From the NCBI GenBank assembly GCA_030529855.1, contig JAUMWC010000019.1, positions 1 through 34,466 on the forward strand: a DNA stretch of 34,466 bases, in the 5' to 3' direction. Below are positions 15,725 through 23,916 of the stretch, in pieces. The stretch is from Gemella sp. GTDB lineage: Bacteria; Bacillota; Bacilli; Staphylococcales; Gemellaceae. The first letter of the stretch is position 1. Every line of letters starts with the position of its first letter. A program made the position numbers and the translations under genes. The notes beneath the pieces were generated by a model that saw nothing but the letters and a program-made list of their open reading frames with translations, was not told where the DNA came from and did no database searches.

Positions 15725-16345
15725 ATGATATTAAATATTATATACTTGATATTTGCTTATTTAATGGGAAATATCATGGGTGGAAAAATACTTCAATTCA
15801 TTTATGGAGTAGATATATCTAAGCGTGGCTCTGGAAATGTAGGAGCAAGAAATGCTGGTAAACTTTTGGGAGAAAAAGCATTTGCTTTAGTAGCAGCTAT
15901 AGATGTATTTAAAGGTTTTTTAGTAGTAATATTTTTAAAGTTTGCAGAGGTCAGTAATTGGGTCATAGGACTTGCCATATTACTGGTTATAGTGGGTCAT
16001 ATTAGACCAATATTTTTTGAAGGTGGAAAAGGAGTAGCTACTTTTATTGGGGCTCTTATAGCTTTATCACCGAATGTGTTTTTCTTATTTTTATTAGGAT
16101 TACTATTAATCGCATTTGTAACTAGATCATTAACTATAGGTTTTTATTCAACTTTACCAGTTTTAATAGTGGTTTATTATTTAGACTTTAAGGATATCTT
16201 AGGAACATTATTCTTTGCATTAACAGTAGGATTGATAATATTTGTAGCTTTAAATTCTATAAAAAAATCATTCGATAGATTCTTTTTAGTAAAGAAAAGA
16301 GTTGTAAGAAAACCGATGCCAGAGAGAATAAGAAAAGAAAAATAG
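15725..16345 (+). CDS. plsY: Acyl-phosphate:glycerol-3-phosphate acyltransferase PlsY
   Basis: PlsY moves an acyl group from acyl-phosphate to the sn-1 position of glycerol-3-phosphate, the first step of phospholipid synthesis in Gram-positives, and works with PlsX. The protein has 206 residues with about five to seven membrane helices, normal for the family. The three conserved loops are present: ISKRGSGNVGARNAGKLLG, then GHIRPIFFEGGKGVATFIG (glycerol-phosphate and phosphate-binding glycines), and FYSTLPV. The C-terminus is strongly basic. GGGAGGG lies 6 nt before ATG. Single-gene unit with its own promoter and terminator. Confidence 0.95.
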   Translation: MILNIIYLIFAYLMGNIMGGKILQFIYGVDISKRGSGNVGARNAGKLLGEKAFALVAAIDVFKGFLVVIFLKFAEVSNWVIGLAILLVIVGHIRPIFFEGGKGVATFIGALIALSPNVFFLFLLGLLLIAFVTRSLTIGFYSTLPVLIVVYYLDFKDILGTLFFALTVGLIIFVALNSIKKSFDRFFLVKKRVVRKPMPERIRKEK

Positions 16346-16368
16346 ATGAGTTTACTCATCTATTTTTT
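16339..16368 (+). terminator. Terminator after plsY
   Basis: A perfect 12-bp stem (16339-16350 with 16355-16366) with loop TTTA; the stem ends in T. The A-run on its 5' side could also serve the other strand. Confidence 0.92.
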
Positions 16369-16399
16369 ATTATACTTAATATTAAGTTAATGAAAAATA

Positions 16400-16429
16400 T
16401 TGGAAGAAAAATGAAAAATGTTGTAAAAT
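16400..16429 (+). promoter_or_regulatory. Probable promoter of gltS
   Basis: TTGGAA (16400-16405), 18 bp, TAAAAT (16424-16429). Confidence 0.5.
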
Positions 16430-16480
16430 AATGAAAAGTATTATAGTTGGAATATAGAATTGAAAAGAAGGGGGACATAT

Positions 16481-17674
16481 ATGTTAGAAATAAAAATGGA
16501 TATGGTTCAAACCATAGGGTTGGCAGTTATCGCATTATTAGTAGGGACTATACTTAAGAGAAAAGTTAAATTTTTTGAAACCTATTCTATTCCAGCCCCA
16601 GTAATTGGTGGTTTTTTATTTGCGATTATTAATTTGATTTTAAATACTAGTGGATTAGTGAAGTTTACATTTGATAATACTTTACAATCATTCTTTATGA
16701 CTATGTTTTTTACTAGTATAGGATTTAATGCATCTTGGAAATTACTAAAAAAGAGTGGTTCGAAAGTTATATTATTTTTAGTTGCTGCTGTAGGTTTAGT
16801 AGTTGCTCAAAACTTAACAGCATTAGGTGTTGGTAAATTATTAGGTATAGATCCATTGTTAGCTTTAATGACAGGTTCTATTCCTATGACTGGGGGACAC
16901 GGAACATCAGCAGCAATGGCACCAATCGCAGAAGAGGCAGGTGTAACCGGTGCTGCTACTGTGGCTATAGCTGCAGCAACATTTGGGTTAATAGCAGGGT
17001 CTTCATTAGGTGGACCAATGGCAAATTTATTAATACGTAGAAAAAATATTGAGATCAAAGCGGAAGATGATTCAACATCTAGCGAAGATGTTATATCTGC
17101 GAAGGTTAAAGAATTAAATGCAGAACACTTTATAAAAGCATTTTTTGTTATACTAATAGCTATGTTTGTAGGTTCGTATGTATCAACATTCTTTGCTAAA
17201 TTTGTAACAATACCATCATATATAGGACCTATGTTGGTTGCAGCTGTTATTAGAAATATAGCTGATAACTTTAAGAAACGTTCTATTCATTACGAAGAGA
17301 TAAGAGTAATAGAAGAAGTATCACTTAACATATTCTTAGGAATGGCAATGATTACATTAAGAATGTGGGAGTTAGGTGGAGTCCTAGGTTCGCTTGCTAT
17401 ATTATTAATTGCTCAAGTTGTATTAGCTTGGATATATGTATACTTTGTGACGTTTAGATTAATGGGTGGAAACTATGATGCAGTTGTAATGGCTGCTGGG
17501 CACATGGGATTTGGTCTAGGAGCAACACCTAATGGAATGGCTAATATGAAGAGTGTAACTGAAAAATTTGAGTATTCAAAAATGGGATTCTTTGTATTGC
17601 CGATAGTCGGAGCGCTCTTCATTGATTTCTTTAATGCGTCGATTATTACGGTATTTATATCGTTTTTCAAATAG
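16481..17674 (+). CDS. gltS: Sodium/glutamate symporter GltS
   Basis: Inner-membrane carrier taking up glutamate with Na+. The chosen start is ATG 16481, giving MLEIKMDMVQTIG and 397 residues: the run AAGAAGGGGG sits 6 nt upstream, whereas the in-frame TTG at 16460 overlaps that ribosome binding site. The two inverted halves each end in a pore-loop motif typical of GltS: GSIPMTGGHGTSAAMAPIAEE and AAGHMGFGLGATPNGMANMKS. About ten hydrophobic segments are visible, with a charged central cytoplasmic loop (about residues 190-215). It is flanked by terminators on both sides. Confidence 0.94.
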   Translation: MLEIKMDMVQTIGLAVIALLVGTILKRKVKFFETYSIPAPVIGGFLFAIINLILNTSGLVKFTFDNTLQSFFMTMFFTSIGFNASWKLLKKSGSKVILFLVAAVGLVVAQNLTALGVGKLLGIDPLLALMTGSIPMTGGHGTSAAMAPIAEEAGVTGAATVAIAAATFGLIAGSSLGGPMANLLIRRKNIEIKAEDDSTSSEDVISAKVKELNAEHFIKAFFVILIAMFVGSYVSTFFAKFVTIPSYIGPMLVAAVIRNIADNFKKRSIHYEEIRVIEEVSLNIFLGMAMITLRMWELGGVLGSLAILLIAQVVLAWIYVYFVTFRLMGGNYDAVVMAAGHMGFGLGATPNGMANMKSVTEKFEYSKMGFFVLPIVGALFIDFFNASIITVFISFFK

Positions 17675-17684
17675 CATTTTACAT

Positions 17685-17717
17685 AGACTTTGGTTAGAGA
17701 TAACCAGAGTCTTTTTT
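17685..17717 (+). terminator. Terminator after gltS
   Basis: A 12-bp stem (17685-17696 with 17701-17712, one G-U), loop GAGA, then a T-run. Confidence 0.92.
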
Positions 17718-17733
17718 ATAAGAATTGAAACAC

Positions 17734-17762
17734 TTTACAATATGTAGGAAATTTGTTAAAAT
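17734..17762 (+). promoter_or_regulatory. Promoter of the acidic repeat protein gene
   Basis: TTTACA (17734-17739), exactly 17 bp, TAAAAT (17757-17762). Confidence 0.65.
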
Positions 17763-17798
17763 CAATTTAAATTTAAATTATATAAAGGAGATATATAA

Positions 17799-19379
17799 AT
17801 GGGAAAACTTACTAAAGGGTTTTTACTAGGAGCGGCATCAGTATTAGGTGCATATTATTACAAAAATCCAGAAGAAGCAAAAAAACATAAAGAACTTGTT
17901 TTAGAAAACGCAAAAAAACTTTTAGATAAAGTAAATAACGTAACAGAAACACAAGACGAAAATGAAGAATTAACTGCAGTTGCAGAAGAAGCCGTAGAAG
18001 TAGCTGAAGTTGAAGAAAATGGTATTAAGTTACAAGCAAAAGAAGAAGCTGGAATAGAAGTACCTGGAGAAGTTGAGGAAAATGAGGAATTAGATTCATT
18101 ATTATCAGCTTTCGAACCCCAAGAAGAAGAGACTGTGGAATTAGATGAAATTTCTAAAGAAGAGAAATCATCTAAAGCAGGATTAGTTGCGGGAGCAGGA
18201 GTTTTAGGTGGTGTAGCTGTAGCTGGAACTTTATTAGCATCTGATAAAGATGAGGTTGAAGCAGAAGAATCTTCTGTAACAGAAGAAGTAGCAGAAGAAC
18301 TACCATCAGCTGAAACAAAAGTTGAAGAAGTAAAAGAAGAAGCTGTAGAATTAAAAGATTCAGCAGTAGAAAAAGCTACAGATTTAAAAGATCAAGCAGA
18401 AGCTAAAAAAGAAGAAGTAGAAGAAAGTGCACTTGATTTAAAAGACGCATCTTTAGAAAAATCACAAGAATTATCAGAAGAAGCAAAATCAGAAAGTAAA
18501 GTAAGCACAGGACTACTAGCAGGAGCTGCAGCATTAGGTGGAGCAGCCGTAGCAGGAGTTGCTGGATCAAAAGCAGAAGCTCAAGAAGCAAATGAAGAAC
18601 TTGCGGCAAGAGTGGAAGAAACACAAGAACTAGCTACAGCAAAAGTAGAAGAAGTAAAAGAACAAGCTGTAGAATTAAAAGATTCAGCAGTTGAAAAAAC
18701 AGAAGAACTAGCATTAGAAGAAGAGTTAGTTGTAGAAGCAGAAGAACTAGCATTAGAAGAAGAGTTAGTTGTAGAAGAATACACAACAGAAGATGAAGAT
18801 GAATTAGCAAGATTAGATAGAGAAATCGCAGAATTAGAAGCTCAAATTAGAGCTGAACAAGGAGATTCTGAGATTCTTCACTCGTTTGATTTAAGTGATG
18901 CAAATGTAACAGAAGCTGATTTAGTAGAAGAAACACCAGAATTTACTTACGAAGAAGCTGAAATTACACCTGAAGAAGAGTTAGTAGAAGAAGTAACTCC
19001 AGAGGAAGAAAGTAACTCTATCTTTGGAAAAATTAAATCACTAGTATCTGGTGAAAAAGATGCTCAATCAACAGTAGAAGAAGTATCATCATTAAAAGAT
19101 GATGTAACTAACTTATCAGTAGAGGACCTAAAAGCAGAACTAGGAGAGTCAACAGGATTAGTTCCAGGATCATTAGAAGAAGTTAAAGGTCAAGTTGAAG
19201 ATAAAGTTACAGGAGTTAAGGATGAGGTTCTAAGTAGAGCTAACTTACAAGCTGATGAAACTGTGCTTGATTCATTAAAATCAGAAGATGAAGATTTAGA
19301 ATTAAACGCTACTGAAGAAGTAGAAGAGAAGAAAGGATTCTTTGGAAAACTAGGATCATTATTCACTTCTAAAAAATAA
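17799..19379 (+). CDS. Large acidic repeat protein with YtxH-like N-terminus and internal duplications
   Basis: The protein has 526 residues and AAAGGAG 8 nt before ATG. The N-terminus, LTKGFLLGAASVLGAYYYKNPEEAKKHKE, is a short Gly/Ala helix followed by charged helix, weakly like YtxH stress proteins. The rest is extremely rich in Glu, Ala, Val and Leu. A module of about 110 residues occurs twice. Each copy has a Gly/Ala membrane-like segment (LVAGAGVLGGVAVAG; LLAGAAALGGAAVAG), and downstream an amphipathic stretch (KVEEVKEEAVELKDSAVEK; KVEEVKEQAVELKDSAVEK). A 13-residue unit is then repeated in tandem. Two related amphipathic pieces lie near the C-terminus: SIFGKIKSLVSGEK and GFFGKLGSLFTSKK. 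No enzyme motif is seen. A membrane-associated scaffold or stress protein is a guess. Confidence 0.7.
   Translation: MGKLTKGFLLGAASVLGAYYYKNPEEAKKHKELVLENAKKLLDKVNNVTETQDENEELTAVAEEAVEVAEVEENGIKLQAKEEAGIEVPGEVEENEELDSLLSAFEPQEEETVELDEISKEEKSSKAGLVAGAGVLGGVAVAGTLLASDKDEVEAEESSVTEEVAEELPSAETKVEEVKEEAVELKDSAVEKATDLKDQAEAKKEEVEESALDLKDASLEKSQELSEEAKSESKVSTGLLAGAAALGGAAVAGVAGSKAEAQEANEELAARVEETQELATAKVEEVKEQAVELKDSAVEKTEELALEEELVVEAEELALEEELVVEEYTTEDEDELARLDREIAELEAQIRAEQGDSEILHSFDLSDANVTEADLVEETPEFTYEEAEITPEEELVEEVTPEEESNSIFGKIKSLVSGEKDAQSTVEEVSSLKDDVTNLSVEDLKAELGESTGLVPGSLEEVKGQVEDKVTGVKDEVLSRANLQADETVLDSLKSEDEDLELNATEEVEEKKGFFGKLGSLFTSKK
18321..18373 (+). repeat. In-frame long-range repeat, copy 1 (copy 2 at 18645-18697)
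   Basis: Both copies encode KVEEVKE-A-VELKDSAVEK and are nearly identical at the DNA level. They lie 324 bp (108 codons) apart. Together with the repeated Gly/Ala segments at 18180 and 18510 they mark a duplicated module. Confidence 0.85.
18702..18779 (+). repeat. 39-bp tandem repeat, two copies, 38 of 39 identical
   Basis: Copies at 18702-18740 and 18741-18779 differ by one base (C/A near the end). Each encodes EELALEEELVVE plus one residue, so the frame is kept. The near-identity suggests a recent slippage or unequal-exchange duplication. Confidence 0.95.
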
Positions 19380-19389
19380 TTAGATTTAA

Positions 19390-19424
19390 AAGGGATTGGT
19401 AATAGAGCCAATCTCTTATTTATT
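19390..19424 (+). terminator. Terminator after the acidic repeat protein gene
   Basis: A 10-bp stem (19390-19399 with 19408-19417, one G-U) followed by the modest T-rich ATTTATT. Weaker than its neighbours. Confidence 0.65.
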
Positions 19425-19449
19425 GACAAACTTATAGATTTGTTATAAT
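19423..19449 (+). promoter_or_regulatory. Promoter of the T-box/hisS-aspS operon
   Basis: Consensus TTGACA (19423-19428) and perfect TATAAT (19444-19449) with a TGn extension. The spacer is only 15 bp, so the extended -10 probably matters most. Confidence 0.65.
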
Positions 19450-19464
19450 ATTGATAGATATAAA

Positions 19465-19685
19465 TGATAAAGCCAGTATATTGTAGAAATATTATTTAAA
19501 AGAGAGTTGGGTTCATCGGCTGCAAGACCCGATAATAATATCAATGTACGTAACACTTTATTATAAAATTAAATACCTAAATAATGAGGTACAGATAATT
19601 AGTCTGTATAAATTAGGGTGGCACCACGTATTGAAAGAGATAACGTCCCATATTAGCTAAAGCTAGTATGGGACTATTTATTTTG
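19465..19685 (+). ncRNA. T-box riboswitch leader of hisS-aspS
   Basis: This leader binds uncharged tRNA and lets transcription continue into the synthetase genes. The T-box core is AGGGTGGCACCACG (19615-19628), whose TGGCACC bulge pairs with the tRNA NCCA end. Stem I closes by TGATAAAG (19465-19472) with CTTTATTA (19556-19563). It contains the AGTA S-turn motif (19475-19478), an inner stem ATATTATT with AATAATAT, and a distal arm starting AGAGAG with a GCTG loop. A further hairpin is TACAGA (19590) with TCTGTA (19608). The terminator is a 14-bp stem (19645-19658 with 19661-19674) followed by TATTTATTTT; its CGTCCC also pairs with the T-box core as antiterminator. The specifier is probably in AACAC (19552-19556): CAC for His or AAC for Asn. 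Confidence 0.93.
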
Positions 19686-19716
19686 TAGGAAACCTAAGTT
19701 GAATAGGAGTATATAA

Positions 19717-21000
19717 ATGAGTAATATAATAACAATGCCAAGAGGAACGCAGGATATCTTACCTGCTGAATCGAAAAAATGGCAATATGTAGAAAATAAA
19801 TTAAGACAAATATCTTCTAACTTTTGTTATGAAGAAATCAGAACACCGATGTTCGAATCAACAGAACTTTTCGCAAGAGGAGTTGGAGAAACAACTGATA
19901 TCGTTTCGAAAGAAATGTACACATTCTTAGATAAAAGTAATAGATCTTTAACACTAAGGCCAGAAGGAACAGCTGGAACTGTACGTTCATATATCGAGAA
20001 TAAAATTTTTGCTGAAACAATAAAACCACAAAAATTATTCTACATAGGACCTATGTTCCGTTATGAGCGTAAACAAAAAGGTAGATACCGTCAGTTCGTA
20101 CAGTACGGAGTTGAGGTTATTGGAGAAGAATCACCTAAGATTGATGCAGAAGTTGTGTCATTAGCTTACAACATTTATAAATCATTTGGAATTGAAAATA
20201 TCAAGGTGGCGATAAACTCACTAGGTAATCCAAGTGAAAGACAAGCCTACAATGAAGCAATGGTAAAACACTTTGAACCAAGAATTGAAGAGTTTTGTTC
20301 AGATTGTAAAAATAGATTGCACAAGAATCCAATGAGAATTCTTGATTGTAAAGTTGATGCTGGTCACGAACTAATGGCGTCAGCACCAAAATTACTAGAC
20401 TTCTTAGGAGAAGAATCACGTGCTTACTTTGATGAAGTAATCAAGCACTTGGATGCCTTAGGAGTTAAATATGAGATTGATCACAATCTAGTAAGAGGAC
20501 TTGATTATTACACTCACACAGCCTTCGAGGTAATGATTGATAACCCGGAAGTAGAACTTAAAACACTTTGTGGTGGTGGTCGTTACAATGGTCTAGTAGA
20601 AATGCTAGGAGGACCTGAAGGAGAGAAAGGTATCGGATTTGCCTTAAGTATCGAGCGTTTATTACTAGCCCTAGAAAGTGAAAATATTGCTCTGCCAATA
20701 GAAGATTCTATCGATGTATTCGTAGTTTCTATGGGGCAGGCTGCAGGAGATTATGCAGTAAAATTAACTAATGACTTGCGTCTTGCTGGATTCAAAGTTC
20801 AAAATGATTACTTTGATAAGAAGATGAAGGCGCAAATGAAAACAGCTGATAGATATAAAGCTAAGTACAGTCTTATCATCGGTGATAAGGAATTAGAAGA
20901 AAATTCACTTGTTATAAAAGATATGTCAGACTTTAAACAAGAAAATATAAAAACAGAAGATTTAATAAAATATTTAGAAGAAAAAATCAAAGGAGAATAA
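19717..21000 (+). CDS. hisS: Histidyl-tRNA synthetase
   Basis: Class II synthetase charging tRNA-His. The protein has 427 residues, normal. AGGAG lies 7 nt before ATG. Motifs in order: [10 protein letters not shown]; motif 1 region [21 protein letters not shown]; motif 2 [20 protein letters not shown]; the histidine-specific loop [15 protein letters not shown]; motif 3 [15 protein letters not shown]; and a C-terminal anticodon-binding domain starting near DVFVVSMG. It is the first gene after the T-box leader. aspS starts 2 nt after its stop, so the pair is translated from one mRNA, as in many Bacilli. Confidence 0.98.
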   Translation: MSNIITMPRGTQDILPAESKKWQYVENKLRQISSNFCYEEIRTPMFESTELFARGVGETTDIVSKEMYTFLDKSNRSLTLRPEGTAGTVRSYIENKIFAETIKPQKLFYIGPMFRYERKQKGRYRQFVQYGVEVIGEESPKIDAEVVSLAYNIYKSFGIENIKVAINSLGNPSERQAYNEAMVKHFEPRIEEFCSDCKNRLHKNPMRILDCKVDAGHELMASAPKLLDFLGEESRAYFDEVIKHLDALGVKYEIDHNLVRGLDYYTHTAFEVMIDNPEVELKTLCGGGRYNGLVEMLGGPEGEKGIGFALSIERLLLALESENIALPIEDSIDVFVVSMGQAAGDYAVKLTNDLRLAGFKVQNDYFDKKMKAQMKTADRYKAKYSLIIGDKELEENSLVIKDMSDFKQENIKTEDLIKYLEEKIKGE

Positions 21001-21002
21001 AT

Positions 21003-22775
21003 ATGTCAGCATACGGAAGAACAGAATATGCCGGTCTTATAGATGAAAGATATATTGGCCAAAAAGTAACAGTAAAAGGATGGGTAGGGAAACGTCGTGA
21101 CCTAGGAAACCTAATCTTTATTGATGTAAGGGATAGAATGGGAGTAGTACAATGTGTTATCTCTGGAGAGAAAAATGCAGAAGCTCACAAAATTGCAGAA
21201 GAAATTCGTAACGAATATGTAGTATCTGTAGTTGGTGAAGTAGTAGCACGTAGCGAAAAAACACAAAACGATAAAATCCACTCAGGTAAAGTTGAATTAA
21301 TCGTTGAATCAATCGAAATCTTAGCAGAATCTAAAACTTTACCATTCGTATTAGATGATGCATCATTATCAAGTGAAGAGCTAAGAATGAAATACCGTTA
21401 CCTAGATTTACGTCGTAGCGAACTTGCAGATGTGATTCACTTACGTTCAAAAATTACAAAAGCAACTCGTGACTACTTAGACTCACATATGTTTACAGAT
21501 GTTGAGACACCAATCTTAACAAAATCAACACCAGAAGGAGCACGTGACTACCTAGTACCTAGCCGTGTGCACCCAGGAGAATTCTACGCACTTCCACAAT
21601 CACCACAATTATTCAAGCAATTATTAATGGTATCAGGATTTGACAGATACTACCAAATCGCTCGTTGTTTCCGTGATGAAGACTTACGTGCAGACCGTCA
21701 ACCAGACTTCACTCAAATCGATATGGAAATGTCATTCATGTCACAAGATGAAATTATTTCTATGATCGAAGGATTAATTGCTCACGTAATGAAAGAAGTT
21801 AAAGGGATTGAAATCACTACTCCATTTGAAAGAATGGACTATGACGTAGCTATGGAAAGATTCGGTTCTGACAAGCCAGACACTCGTTTTGGTATGGAAC
21901 TAAAAGATGTTTCTGATGTAGTTGCAGATGTAGACTTCAAAGTATTCTCAAACGCAATTGAGCAAGGTGGAGCTGTTAAGGCAATCGTTGCTAAAGGAGT
22001 AGCAGACAAGTACTCTCGTAAAGATATCGATGCATTAGCTGCGTACGTAGCTAACTACGGAGCTAAAGGACTTGCTTGGCTTAAAGTTACAGAAGAAGGA
22101 TTAAACGGAGCTATCGCTAAATTCTTTAACGATGATGTAGCTGCAGAATTAGTAGAAAGAGTAGAAGCAGAAGTAGGAGACTTAATCTTATTCGCAGCAG
22201 ACTCTAAGAAAGTATGTTACGCATCATTAGGAGCCCTGCGTCAAAAATTAGCTCGTGATTTAGACTTAATCGATCCAAATAAATTCAACTACCTATGGGT
22301 TGTAAACTGGCCATTATTAGAATTTGACGAAGAGTCAGGAAAATACTCAGCAGCTCACCACCCATTCACAATGCCAAAAGTTGAAGATATTCCATTATTA
22401 GAAACAGCACCAGAAAAAGCTTATGCTCAAGCATACGACATCGTTCTTAACGGATATGAGCTAGGTGGTGGATCAATGCGTATCTACGACAAAGAAGTGC
22501 AAAAATCTATGCTTAAAGCTCTAGGATTTACAGAAGAATCAGCTCAATCACAATTTGGATTCTTACTAGATGCATTTGAGTACGGAGTACCACCACACGG
22601 AGGAGCAGCTTTAGGATTAGACCGTTTCGTAATGTTACTAGCAGGACGTGACAACTTACGTGATACTATCGCATTCCCTAAAACAGCAAATGCTTCATGT
22701 CTATTAACAGAAGCACCATCTCCAGTAGACTTAGAACAATTATTAGAATTAAACATCTCTACGCTTAAGAAATAA
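21003..22775 (+). CDS. aspS: Aspartyl-tRNA synthetase (bacterial type)
   Basis: Class II synthetase charging tRNA-Asp. The protein has 590 residues. Its ribosome binding site AAAGGAG is inside the end of hisS. The N-terminal OB-fold anticodon domain contains [22 protein letters not shown]. The catalytic core has [14 protein letters not shown] [22 protein letters not shown], motif 2 [19 protein letters not shown] and motif 3 [22 protein letters not shown]. The roughly 100-residue GAD insertion of bacterial AspRS lies between motifs 2 and 3. Leu34 in RRDLG is the residue typical of tRNA-Asp-specific enzymes; non-discriminating forms often have His there. This hints, without proof, that it does not also charge tRNA-Asn. 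Confidence 0.98.
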   Translation: MSAYGRTEYAGLIDERYIGQKVTVKGWVGKRRDLGNLIFIDVRDRMGVVQCVISGEKNAEAHKIAEEIRNEYVVSVVGEVVARSEKTQNDKIHSGKVELIVESIEILAESKTLPFVLDDASLSSEELRMKYRYLDLRRSELADVIHLRSKITKATRDYLDSHMFTDVETPILTKSTPEGARDYLVPSRVHPGEFYALPQSPQLFKQLLMVSGFDRYYQIARCFRDEDLRADRQPDFTQIDMEMSFMSQDEIISMIEGLIAHVMKEVKGIEITTPFERMDYDVAMERFGSDKPDTRFGMELKDVSDVVADVDFKVFSNAIEQGGAVKAIVAKGVADKYSRKDIDALAAYVANYGAKGLAWLKVTEEGLNGAIAKFFNDDVAAELVERVEAEVGDLILFAADSKKVCYASLGALRQKLARDLDLIDPNKFNYLWVVNWPLLEFDEESGKYSAAHHPFTMPKVEDIPLLETAPEKAYAQAYDIVLNGYELGGGSMRIYDKEVQKSMLKALGFTEESAQSQFGFLLDAFEYGVPPHGGAALGLDRFVMLLAGRDNLRDTIAFPKTANASCLLTEAPSPVDLEQLLELNISTLKK

Positions 22776-22789
22776 GAGATAGATATGAT

Positions 22790-22819
22790 AAAACCAACCT
22801 AGAAATAGGTTGGTTTTTT
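22790..22819 (+). terminator. Terminator of hisS-aspS
   Basis: A perfect 12-bp stem (22790-22801 with 22806-22817), loop GAAA, then T-run. Confidence 0.93.
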
Positions 22820-22908
22820 GTGTTTATATAAATAAAAATGAGTATTGATTTTTTTGATAGAATAGGCTTTGTAAAGGTTAATTCAACAAAATATAGGAGA
22901 AAAATTAT

Positions 22909-23595
22909 ATGAAGAAATTATCTATAGGTAAAATTTTAATATTTATTATTACGGCGTTTTTATTATTGTATATTGGTGGTTCAGCAACAGCGTTGACAGA
23001 TGCTAATAATAAAGTAGAGGAGTTAACAAAAAAATTAGAAACTTCAGAAAAAGAAAGACAAGTTATTACTAATTTGAACAATAATCTAACTAAAGAATAT
23101 AATGATTATAAAGAAAAAATGAGACCTTTCGAAAAAGATTATGAAAAAAATCTAGAAGATAAGAAGAAAGCAGAAAAAGAACAAGAGGAAAAGAAAGTAG
23201 CAGAAGCAAAAGCAAAACTTGCTGAGATAGAAAAGAAAAAGGAAGAAGACGCTAAGAAAAAATTAGAAGAAGAGAAGAAAGGTTATGAAACTGGAATTAC
23301 TTTTGAAAACTTAGCAAGAACCCCTAAAGAATATATAGGAAAGAAAGTGAAATTAAGTGGTAGAGTACTACAAGTAAGTAAAGGAACAACAGAACATCAA
23401 CTTAGAGTAGCGATTGGTGGAAATTATGACACTATAGTTATGGTTGGATATACAGATTTAGCAGTTGAGAAGAATGTTCTAGATAATGATTACATAACAT
23501 TTTATGGAAAATCAGTAGGTGAAATTACGTATGAAGCAACTAGTGGAGCAAGTATTACTATTCCCGGAGATTTAGCTGATAAAATAGAATTTTAA
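22909..23595 (+). CDS. Membrane-anchored coiled-coil protein with C-terminal OB-like domain, function unknown
   Basis: The protein has 228 residues; AGGAGA precedes ATG. Residues 8-26 (KILIFIITAFLLLYIGGSA) form an uncleaved signal anchor or signal peptide. Residues about 30-125 are a highly charged coiled coil, ending in a Lys/Glu-rich run. The C-terminal 100 residues are a compact beta-rich domain: YETGITFENLARTPKEYIG, then KKVKLSGRVLQVSKG, and a final DDT/DNDYITFYGKSVGEITYE-like strand. The layout, G-K-x-V-x-L-x-G-R-V-x-Q-V, resembles small OB-fold domains of exported Gram-positive proteins. Probably anchored with the coiled coil outside the membrane. Not otherwise recognised; no catalytic residues are evident. 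Confidence 0.7.
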   Translation: MKKLSIGKILIFIITAFLLLYIGGSATALTDANNKVEELTKKLETSEKERQVITNLNNNLTKEYNDYKEKMRPFEKDYEKNLEDKKKAEKEQEEKKVAEAKAKLAEIEKKKEEDAKKKLEEEKKGYETGITFENLARTPKEYIGKKVKLSGRVLQVSKGTTEHQLRVAIGGNYDTIVMVGYTDLAVEKNVLDNDYITFYGKSVGEITYEATSGASITIPGDLADKIEF

Positions 23596-23633
23596 ATAAT
23601 AACCTAGGATAAAATCCTAGGTTATTATTTTCT
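23595..23633 (+). terminator. Terminator after the coiled-coil protein gene
   Basis: A perfect 16-bp stem (23595-23610 with 23614-23629), loop AAA, tail TTTCTT. The A-run on the 5' side is short, so it is mainly a plus-strand signal. Confidence 0.85.
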
Positions 23634-23661
23634 TGAAAATTCCGAAAACCTATGGTATTAT
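23633..23661 (+). promoter_or_regulatory. Promoter of the plus-strand antitoxin-like RNA
   Basis: TTGAAA (23633-23638), exactly 17 bp, TATTAT (23656-23661) with a TGn extension. It is strong by sequence and drives no plus-strand gene before the terminator at 23743-23787. Confidence 0.75.
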
Positions 23662-23667
23662 AAAGGC

Positions 23668-23788
23668 ATATAAAAGAGCCGAGTTGGGGAACTCGACTCA
23701 GTGTAGAATACTGTTTAAGACAGTAGCTGCTGTATAGAATGTAAAAATTCCATCTTCGCTGTGCTAAAAGTTCAGATGGGATTTTTTT
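23668..23788 (+). ncRNA. Candidate antisense RNA antitoxin (about 120 nt)
   Basis: This is a short transcription unit on the plus strand with a near-consensus promoter and a strong terminator but no plausible coding frame with a ribosome binding site. The RNA would fold into GAGTT-GGGG-AACTC (23681-23694 region), TACTGT-TTAAG-ACAGTA, and the 12-bp terminator stem. Its 3' end is complementary to the 3' end of the convergent holin-like toxin mRNA, overlapping by about 50 nt. That is the arrangement of type I antitoxin RNAs such as RatA or SR4. The ends are predicted from promoter and terminator positions; the regulatory role is inferred. Confidence 0.65.
23743..23787. terminator. Shared bidirectional terminator of the toxin and antisense RNA
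   Basis: A 12-bp stem (23743-23754 with 23775-23786, one G-U) with a 20-nt loop. Plus strand: tail of seven T. Minus strand: tail of five T. The toxin stop codon touches its edge. Confidence 0.85.
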
Positions 23789-23897
23789 ATTTGTCTTTAT
23801 TAATGATAGCTAAAACAATTGTAACTATTAGACTAATCAAGGCAAGTAATAACATACCAAAACTAATCATTAAGTTAAGTGTTTCCGCTGTTGACAA
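23787..23897 (-). CDS. Putative holin-like type I toxin peptide (36 aa)
   Basis: Translation of the minus strand gives MSTAETLNLMISFGMLLLA followed by LISLIVTIVLAIINKDK. It is a single membrane-spanning helix with a short polar N-terminus and a Lys-Asp-Lys tail. The pattern S-T-x-E-T-L-x-L-M-I-S-F-G followed by I-x-L-x-V-x-I and N-K-x-K is that of the putative holin-like toxins of Bacilli (Hol_Tox type, TxpA/BsrG relatives). The start is TTG, set by a perfect AAAGGAG 9 nt upstream. The gene has its own extended -10 promoter (23999-24004), a long 5' leader of about 95 nt, and a terminator shared with a convergent small RNA. Such peptides depolarise the membrane when not repressed. Family by eye, not by search. 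Confidence 0.78.
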   Translation of the reverse strand: MSTAETLNLMISFGMLLLALISLIVTIVLAIINKDK

Positions 23898-23916
23898 AGC
23901 TGAAATCTCCTTTCAT
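23875..23916 (-). other. Short overlapping leader frame at the toxin start
   Basis: An ATG (23916-23914) just upstream of the toxin ribosome binding site opens a 13-codon frame that runs out of frame across the toxin TTG and stops at 23875. It has no ribosome binding site of its own. It could modulate toxin translation by coupling or by blocking, or it may be chance. Confidence 0.3.

Noticed and set aside
18403..18784. Minus-strand frames rich in Leu or Ser inside the acidic protein gene
   Set aside because: They are the complements of Glu/Ala-rich repeats (poly-Leu and poly-Ser shadows), lack ribosome binding sites, and oppose a clearly translated gene.
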